Positions 5,809 to 9,176 of a DNA stretch of 9,176 nt are shown here, piece by piece. Under the pieces are notes generated by a model. It had not been told where the DNA came from and ran no database searches. It saw only the letters and a list, made by a program, of their open reading frames with translations. Within the stretch, counting starts at the first letter, position 1. The number at the start of each line of letters is the position of its first letter. Made by a program: the position numbers and the translations under genes. The DNA is from Candidatus Faecivivens stercoravium (lineage in GTDB: Bacteria; Bacillota; Clostridia; Oscillospirales; Ruminococcaceae): NCBI GenBank assembly GCA_018712425.1, contig DVHA01000172.1, forward strand, positions 1 through 9,176, read 5' to 3'.

Positions 5809-6555
5809 TTATCGGCCCGACGGGCCGTAACCGGTGATAGCGGCCGCGGTTTCCCTGTCGAAAACCAGCGTCGGGAGCAGCCGCAGGGAAGGCTTCGCGC
5901 CCTTTTTCCCCTCGACGAGGATCAGCCAGGGCTCGGAAGAGCCGTCCTTTGCGACCGCCTGGACCCGCTTGGGTTCAATCCGGTGGGCCCGCATCGAACA
6001 GATGAGGTCGGCGAGCCGTTCCGGCCGCTGGCAGATACACAGCCGCCCGCCGGTTCTAAGGAGCTTCCCGGCAGCGGCGCAGACCCCGTCCAGCGTGCAG
6101 GCAAGCTCATGGCGGGCGATCTGGTGGGGCGCTTCGGCCGAGAGGATGCCGCCGCCCGCCGCTTTGTAGGGCGGGTTGCAGGTGACAAGGTCGAAAGCGT
6201 CAAAGGGGAGCTTCCCTTTTAAGTCATTTAAATCGGCTTCCAGCGGGCGGAGGATGCCGGCAAAGTCCTCCCCCTTCTCCTCCGAATACCGGAGGGAGGC
6301 TTCAAACTGGCGGATGGCGGCGGGCTGGATGTCGACCCCCCAGACGGCCCGGGGGCGCCGGTTTTTGTACAGCAGGAAGGCGATAATCCCGCAGCCGGTG
6401 CCGAGGTCGGCGGCCGCATCCCCCCGCCGGAGGGCTTCCCCGGCGAAGCGGGCCAGCAGGAAGGCATCGCTCCCGAAGGTATGGGCGGAGGAGACCGCGA
6501 GATAGAGGGTATCCCCCAGCTGTTCCATCCGAAAAGGGGCGGTAATGGCGGGCAT
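5809..6555 (-). CDS. tRNA1(Val) (adenine37-N6)-methyltransferase-like protein (TrmN6/YfiC family)
   Basis: This is a SAM-dependent class I methyltransferase whose best-studied relatives methylate N6 of A37 in tRNA1(Val). The 248-residue product has the normal length. It carries the SAM loop ADLGTGCGIIAF (49-60), the acidic ribose-binding Asp75 in GVDIQP, and the N6-adenine catalytic motif CNPPYK (126-131), followed by an ARHE motif (147-150) typical of this family. The start at 6555 has AAAGGAGG 6 nt upstream; the longer frame to 6615 would run over the promoter TATAAT. It is the first gene of the likely methyltransferase - thioesterase - ppx operon. NPPY and fold are certain; the exact tRNA target in this organism is by family only, so I give no gene symbol. 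Confidence 0.92.
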   Translation of the reverse strand: MPAITAPFRMEQLGDTLYLAVSSAHTFGSDAFLLARFAGEALRRGDAAADLGTGCGIIAFLLYKNRRPRAVWGVDIQPAAIRQFEASLRYSEEKGEDFAGILRPLEADLNDLKGKLPFDAFDLVTCNPPYKAAGGGILSAEAPHQIARHELACTLDGVCAAAGKLLRTGGRLCICQRPERLADLICSMRAHRIEPKRVQAVAKDGSSEPWLILVEGKKGAKPSLRLLPTLVFDRETAAAITGYGPSGR

Positions 6556-6561
6556 GGCGGC

Positions 6562-6569
6562 CCTCCTTT
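6562..6569 (-). promoter_or_regulatory. Ribosome binding site fixing the methyltransferase start
   Basis: The minus strand reads AAAGGAGG, 6 nt before ATG 6555. The upstream ATG at 6615 has no such site and lies within the predicted -35 box region, so it is rejected. Confidence 0.85.
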
Positions 6570-6586
6570 CCTTGGTTCTGCCCTTT

Positions 6587-6615
6587 ATTATACCACACCG
6601 TGGGACGGGCCGCAA
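6587..6615 (-). promoter_or_regulatory. Predicted sigma-A promoter of the methyltransferase-thioesterase-ppx operon
   Basis: On the minus strand TTGCGG (6610-6615), a 17-nt spacer and consensus TATAAT (6587-6592) are present, with TGG directly before the -10 box (extended -10). It lies 31 nt ahead of the methyltransferase start codon. I see no other convincing promoter before the next two genes. Confidence 0.8.
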
Positions 6616-6656
6616 TCCGGTTTTCGGTAGATGGGAGGTTTTTTCGAGGGAAGGGC

Positions 6657-6685
6657 TTGCGCAGCAGAGAAAAATGTGGTATAAT
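6657..6685 (+). promoter_or_regulatory. Predicted sigma-A promoter of tRNA-Leu
   Basis: TTGCGC (6657-6662), a 17-nt spacer and TATAAT (6680-6685), again with TGG before the -10 box. It is 25 nt upstream of the tRNA and divergent from the promoter at 6587-6615. Confidence 0.8.
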
Positions 6686-6710
6686 ATTTCCTGTTATTTG
6701 AAGTTTAGTT

Positions 6711-6797
6711 GTCGGTATGATGGAATTGGCAGACGTGGCGGACTCAAAATCCGCTGGTAGCGATACCGTGCGGGTTCAAGTCCCGCTACCGGCACCA
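6711..6797 (+). tRNA. tRNA-Leu, anticodon CAA
   Basis: The 87-nt gene folds as a class II tRNA. The acceptor stem is GTCGGTA (6711-6717) with TACCGGC (6787-6793), including one U-G pair; A6794 is the discriminator and CCA is encoded (6795-6797). The anticodon stem GCGGA/TCCGC (6738-6742 with 6750-6754) presents CTCAAAA, so the anticodon is CAA (6745-6747), reading UUG. A long variable arm with GGTA/TACC (6756-6759 with 6764-6767) and a T arm GCGGG-TTCAAGT-CCCGC (6770-6786) complete it. The long variable arm confirms leucine. It has its own promoter upstream and a terminator 6 nt downstream. Confidence 0.98.
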
Positions 6798-6802
6798 ACT
6801 TT

Positions 6803-6836
6803 AACCGGGCTTTCCATTTTGGAGGGCCCGGTTTTT
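6803..6836 (+). terminator. Rho-independent terminator of tRNA-Leu
   Basis: AACCGGGC (6803-6810) pairs with GCCCGGTT (6826-6833), with a further inner TCCA/TGGA pairing, and the right arm runs into TTTTT (6832-6836). It lies between the tRNA and the downstream acetyltransferase gene, whose ribosome binding site starts only 5 nt after the T-run. Confidence 0.85.
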
Positions 6837-6840
6837 CCAT

Positions 6841-6845
6841 GGAGG
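6841..6845 (+). promoter_or_regulatory. Ribosome binding site fixing the acetyltransferase start
   Basis: GGAGG lies 8 nt before ATG 6854. It would be codons 1-3 of a protein started at ATG 6839, which has no site of its own, so the downstream start is favoured. Confidence 0.8.
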
Positions 6846-6853
6846 TTTTGCGG

Positions 6854-7444
6854 ATGGGACTGCGGCACAGAGGAACGGTGCAGCTGGAAACCGAACGACT
6901 GATACTGCGGCGGTTTTTGCCGGGGGATATGGAAGAAATTTATAACAACTGCTGGCGGGATTACGAGGTCTGGCGGTGGACCAGCTACGACCCGATGCCG
7001 ACCATCCGGGAGGTGCAGACGGCGGCCGGGCTGTTTACGCCCCGATGGTTTGCGGCCTATGGGCAGCCAGACCGGTACAGCTGGGCCATCCAGCTGAAAA
7101 ACGGGCCGGTCATCGGGCGGATTTCCGGCATGCACCCGGATGACCATGTGTCTCAGGTGGAACTGGCCTATGAACTGGGGCGGGCCTGGTGGAACCGGGG
7201 ATACGCCACCGAGGCCGCCGGTGCGATAATCCGCTTCTTCCTCACCGAAGTGGGGTTCAACCGGGTGTTTGCCTGCCACGCGCCGGAAAACCCGGCTTCC
7301 GGACGGGTAATGCAGAAATGCGGGATGCGGTACGAAGGGATGCTGCGGCAGGCTTTCCGGTGCAACAGCGGCCTGTATGATATGGTGATCTGCGGGATAC
7401 TGGCAGAAGACCTCCCGATACAGGGAAATGAATCCTTTGTTTAA
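6854..7444 (+). CDS. GNAT N-acetyltransferase, RimJ/RimL type
   Basis: Proteins of this type move an acetyl group from acetyl-CoA to an amine; RimJ/RimL relatives act on ribosomal protein N-termini, while many others act on small molecules. The 196-residue product opens with the typical LETERLILRRFLPGD stretch (11-25), carries the acetyl-CoA motif YELGRAWWNRGYATEA (106-121), and a C-terminal ENPASGRVMQKCGMRYEG (145-162). Two ATGs are near: 6839 and 6854. The second is chosen because GGAGG (6841-6845) sits 8 nt before it, while the first directly follows the terminator T-run. There is no room for a dedicated promoter between tRNA terminator and gene, so expression may depend on read-through. 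It converges on the next gene with an 11-nt gap and no terminator seen. Substrate unknown. Confidence 0.92.
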   Translation: MGLRHRGTVQLETERLILRRFLPGDMEEIYNNCWRDYEVWRWTSYDPMPTIREVQTAAGLFTPRWFAAYGQPDRYSWAIQLKNGPVIGRISGMHPDDHVSQVELAYELGRAWWNRGYATEAAGAIIRFFLTEVGFNRVFACHAPENPASGRVMQKCGMRYEGMLRQAFRCNSGLYDMVICGILAEDLPIQGNESFV

Positions 7445-7455
7445 ACCGGTATATC

Positions 7456-7887
7456 TCATCCAGTCAGAGGCTTAATCAAAATCAATTCAGTCGGCTGCTC
7501 AAATCCGGGTAAGGTTAGAATCAGGCTGCCGGTGTCCCGGTAGCCCAGCTTCCGGTAAAAGTGCTGCGCCCCCTCATCCGCCTGGGTCGAGGTCATCGCC
7601 GCCCGGCAGCCCGCTTTCCGGAGGGAATCCTCCCAGAGGGCCATGGCCGCCCTTCCGGCCCCTTCCCCCCGGCAGCTTTCGTGGAGCCAGATGAGGTTTA
7701 AAAAGGGGATTTCGTCCCAGAAATACCCCCAGCGCAGCAGCCCTGCCTTTTCCTCCCCGCCGCAGATCCAGAGGGCCCGGCCGGTTTCGGTGAGCTCCCG
7801 GAACCGCTCCCGGGGCAGGTGGTGGTCCCAAAAGAGCCACCGGGCTTCTTCGCCCGGAACAGCGGGTCGGAGGGTTATCTTCCGCAT
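7456..7887 (-). CDS. GNAT family N-acetyltransferase
   Basis: A small single-domain acetyltransferase of 143 residues, the usual GNAT length. The start MRKITLRPAV is typical of the fold's first strand; the acetyl-CoA loop is RGEGAG (73-78, matching R/Q-x-x-G-x-G) within LHESCRGEGAGRAAMALWE, and the C-terminal motif is HFYRKLGYRDTG (109-120). It is the last gene of holA-rnmV-GNAT. The start overlaps the 3' end of rnmV by 13 nt, and its GAGGAGG binding site (7895-7901, 7 nt upstream) lies inside rnmV, suggesting coupled translation. No terminator is visible after the stop. Its substrate cannot be inferred; it shares only the fold with the acetyltransferase it faces. Confidence 0.9.
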   Translation of the reverse strand: MRKITLRPAVPGEEARWLFWDHHLPRERFRELTETGRALWICGGEEKAGLLRWGYFWDEIPFLNLIWLHESCRGEGAGRAAMALWEDSLRKAGCRAAMTSTQADEGAQHFYRKLGYRDTGSLILTLPGFEQPTELILIKPLTG

Positions 7888-8498
7888 CCTGCATCCTCCT
7901 CATCCAGTGATTTGACCAGTTCTGCCAGTTCTTCCCGGGTCAGGAGGGTGTTGAGGACCGGCAGAAGCCCTTTAGCGGTCAGCCGCTCGGGGAGGCCCAT
8001 TTTCTTTAAGAGCGCCGCCCGTTTATAACCCGACCGTTCGCCCCCCGAAAGGCCGAGGGAGAAAAGGTCGGCTTTGGTGATCGGGTCAGCAGGGGCCGGC
8101 GGGGAAACACCGTCCAAAACCCCCGCCTTCCGGAAAATCTCGTAGAGGTCGGCGACGGAAAAGCCCTCGACCCCCAGTTTCCCTTCTTTGGAGGGGGCAG
8201 CCTTGCGGCGCTCCTTGCCGAAGACGTCGGGGATATAGAGGTTCACAACCTGCCTCGCGTCGGGGATGGCCGAGCGGATATAGTTCCGGATCATAAACCC
8301 CGCCCGGTCGGAGTCGGTGAGGATGATGATGCCGGTCTTTTCGGCCAGCGCCCGCAGCATCGACAGCCGCTCCTGATCCCGGAAGATGCCGAAGCCGCCG
8401 GTTTCGATCACCGTCCCGTCGATCAGCTCCTGGAGCCGCAGCCGGTCGTATTTGCCTTCGACGACGACCGGCAGGCGCAGTTTGATTTTTTCCTGCAT
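7875..8498 (-). CDS. rnmV: Ribonuclease M5 (toprim, 5S rRNA maturation)
   Basis: RNase M5 cuts both strands of the 5S rRNA precursor to give mature 5S rRNA in Firmicutes. The 207-residue product has a toprim domain at about 8-95 with the acidic residues in VVEGKYD (12-18, Glu14) and ILTDSDRAG (59-67, Asp62 and Asp64), followed by the YIPDVFGKERRKA stretch and a C-terminal domain starting KLGVEGFSVADLYEIF (107-122), as in the RNase M5/DUF4093 arrangement. The start is 6 nt after the holA stop, with AAAGGA about 9 nt upstream; that binding site is formed by the last codons of holA. The C-terminal part is slightly longer than the Bacillus enzyme. A primase-like toprim protein is the only alternative, and the short length argues against it. 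Confidence 0.92.
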   Translation of the reverse strand: MQEKIKLRLPVVVEGKYDRLRLQELIDGTVIETGGFGIFRDQERLSMLRALAEKTGIIILTDSDRAGFMIRNYIRSAIPDARQVVNLYIPDVFGKERRKAAPSKEGKLGVEGFSVADLYEIFRKAGVLDGVSPPAPADPITKADLFSLGLSGGERSGYKRAALLKKMGLPERLTAKGLLPVLNTLLTREELAELVKSLDEEDAGCGR

Positions 8499-8504
8499 GG
8501 TGTT

Positions 8505-9176
8505 TCATCCTTTCGACCGGAGGGTGAGGATTTTGAAAACCGCTTCCTCCAGGAGGGTCTTGTCTTCGCCGCCGCCCGATTTCATCGCGGTTTCGGTGTC
8601 GGTGAGCACCTCCACCGCCGCCCGCAGCGACCGCATCGAATAGCGGGGGGCGTCCTGGATCGCGTTTTTGACCAGGAACGCCCGGCCGCCGTAAGAGTAG
8701 AGGGCGAGGATGTCCTCCATCCCTTTGCCGGCATTTAAGGCGGCCTTTGCCCGGTAGAGGTCGAGGACCGAGGAGGAGAGGACCGAGAGGATCCGCATCG
8801 GCTCTTCCCGTTCGGCGAAGAGGTCCTGCAAAATCTGGAAGGCGGTCTCCGGCCGGGAACCGAACAGCGCCCGGGTCAGGTCAAAAACGGTCGATTCAAG
8901 GGTCTTGTGGGTAATCAGTTCAATATCGGCTTTGGTGATCTCCCCCTGCCCTTTGTAGGCGATCAGCTTGTCCGCCTCCTGCAGCAGCGTCTCCATCCCC
9001 GAGCCGCAGCGGTCGACCAGAAAGCCGGCGAAGGCGGGGCTAATTTCGCAGCTGGCCTTCTGGAACTTCTGGCGGAGGATTTTACTGAGCTCACCCCGAG
9101 TCTTGGGGTTGATCTCAGCGACCACCCCCACCTTTTCGATCTTCTCCATCAGCTTTTTGACCTTCGCGCTCTTTTT
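8505..9176 (-). CDS. holA: DNA polymerase III subunit delta (HolA), 5' end outside window
   Basis: Delta opens the beta sliding clamp as part of the clamp loader at the replication fork. The reading frame is open to the right edge (223 residues visible), so the true start lies beyond; relatives are about 340 residues, implying some 115 N-terminal residues are missing, including most of the AAA+ core. Visible parts are the KSAKVKKL stretch at the edge, GVVAEINPKTRGEL, then LVDRCGSGMETLLQEADKL (about 52-70) of the AAA+ lid, a conserved ITKADIELI turn, and the helical collar domain near the C-terminus. An internal ATG at 9149 is not the start. The next gene follows after 6 nt, which suggests co-transcription with rnmV. 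Confidence 0.93.
   Translation of the reverse strand, partial: KKSAKVKKLMEKIEKVGVVAEINPKTRGELSKILRQKFQKASCEISPAFAGFLVDRCGSGMETLLQEADKLIAYKGQGEITKADIELITHKTLESTVFDLTRALFGSRPETAFQILQDLFAEREEPMRILSVLSSSVLDLYRAKAALNAGKGMEDILALYSYGGRAFLVKNAIQDAPRYSMRSLRAAVEVLTDTETAMKSGGGEDKTLLEEAVFKILTLRSKG

Noticed and set aside
6776..7459. 227-codon minus-strand ORF covering part of the tRNA and the GNAT gene
   Set aside because: Its end lies inside the tRNA, and the plus strand carries clear GNAT motifs.
1..9176. CRISPR array, phage, toxin-antitoxin or defence system
   Set aside because: I looked for regular direct repeats, integrases, transposases and defence motifs in all frames and saw none; every substantial ORF with good start signals belongs to a housekeeping or GNAT family.

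Overview
The window looks like ordinary chromosome from a GC-rich, low-complexity-envelope Firmicute, most likely class Clostridia and plausibly an Oscillospirales (Ruminococcaceae-type) gut bacterium. The reasons are strong AGGAGG-type ribosome binding sites at almost every gene, a perfect CIRCE operator on groESL, RNase M5 with a toprim domain next to holA, a DegV/FakB protein, a tRNA with encoded CCA, and GC-rich coding DNA separated by AT-rich gaps. The genus is inference; no 16S or other decisive marker is present.

Layout. Positions 1-121 hold a palindrome-rich repeat cut by the left edge. A Rho-independent terminator (about 158-210) closes the minus-strand groES-groEL operon (groEL 287-1915, groES 2025-2309), which starts from a sigma-A-like promoter with CIRCE just downstream. 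A gene-free stretch of about 650 bases follows. It holds a second copy of the repeat in opposite orientation (2658-2768), another strong hairpin, and a promoter for a plus-strand degV/fakB-like gene (2961-3842). degV faces a minus-strand set trmN6-like methyltransferase (5809-6555), acyl-ACP thioesterase (4961-5734) and ppx/gppA-like phosphatase (3955-4935), which probably form one operon from a promoter at 6587-6615. Back to back with that promoter is a second one driving tRNA-Leu(CAA) (6711-6797), followed by a terminator and, almost touching it, a RimJ/RimL-type GNAT acetyltransferase (6854-7444). The right end is a minus-strand operon, holA (partial) - rnmV - GNAT acetyltransferase, with 6-nt spacing and a 13-nt overlap.

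Functionally the genes are housekeeping: protein folding (GroESL, heat-shock controlled by HrcA), fatty-acid handling (DegV/FakB and thioesterase, not adjacent), phosphate/alarmone metabolism (Ppx/GppA), RNA maturation (RNase M5, tRNA methyltransferase), replication (delta clamp-loader subunit), and two acetyltransferases of unknown substrate. I see no phage, transposase, CRISPR or defence genes, and no convincing new system. The most interesting non-genic signal is the inverted pair of multi-hairpin repeats that brackets groESL. Lesser points are a Glu-to-Gln change in a conserved Ppx/GppA motif and a GNAT gene placed directly behind a tRNA terminator.
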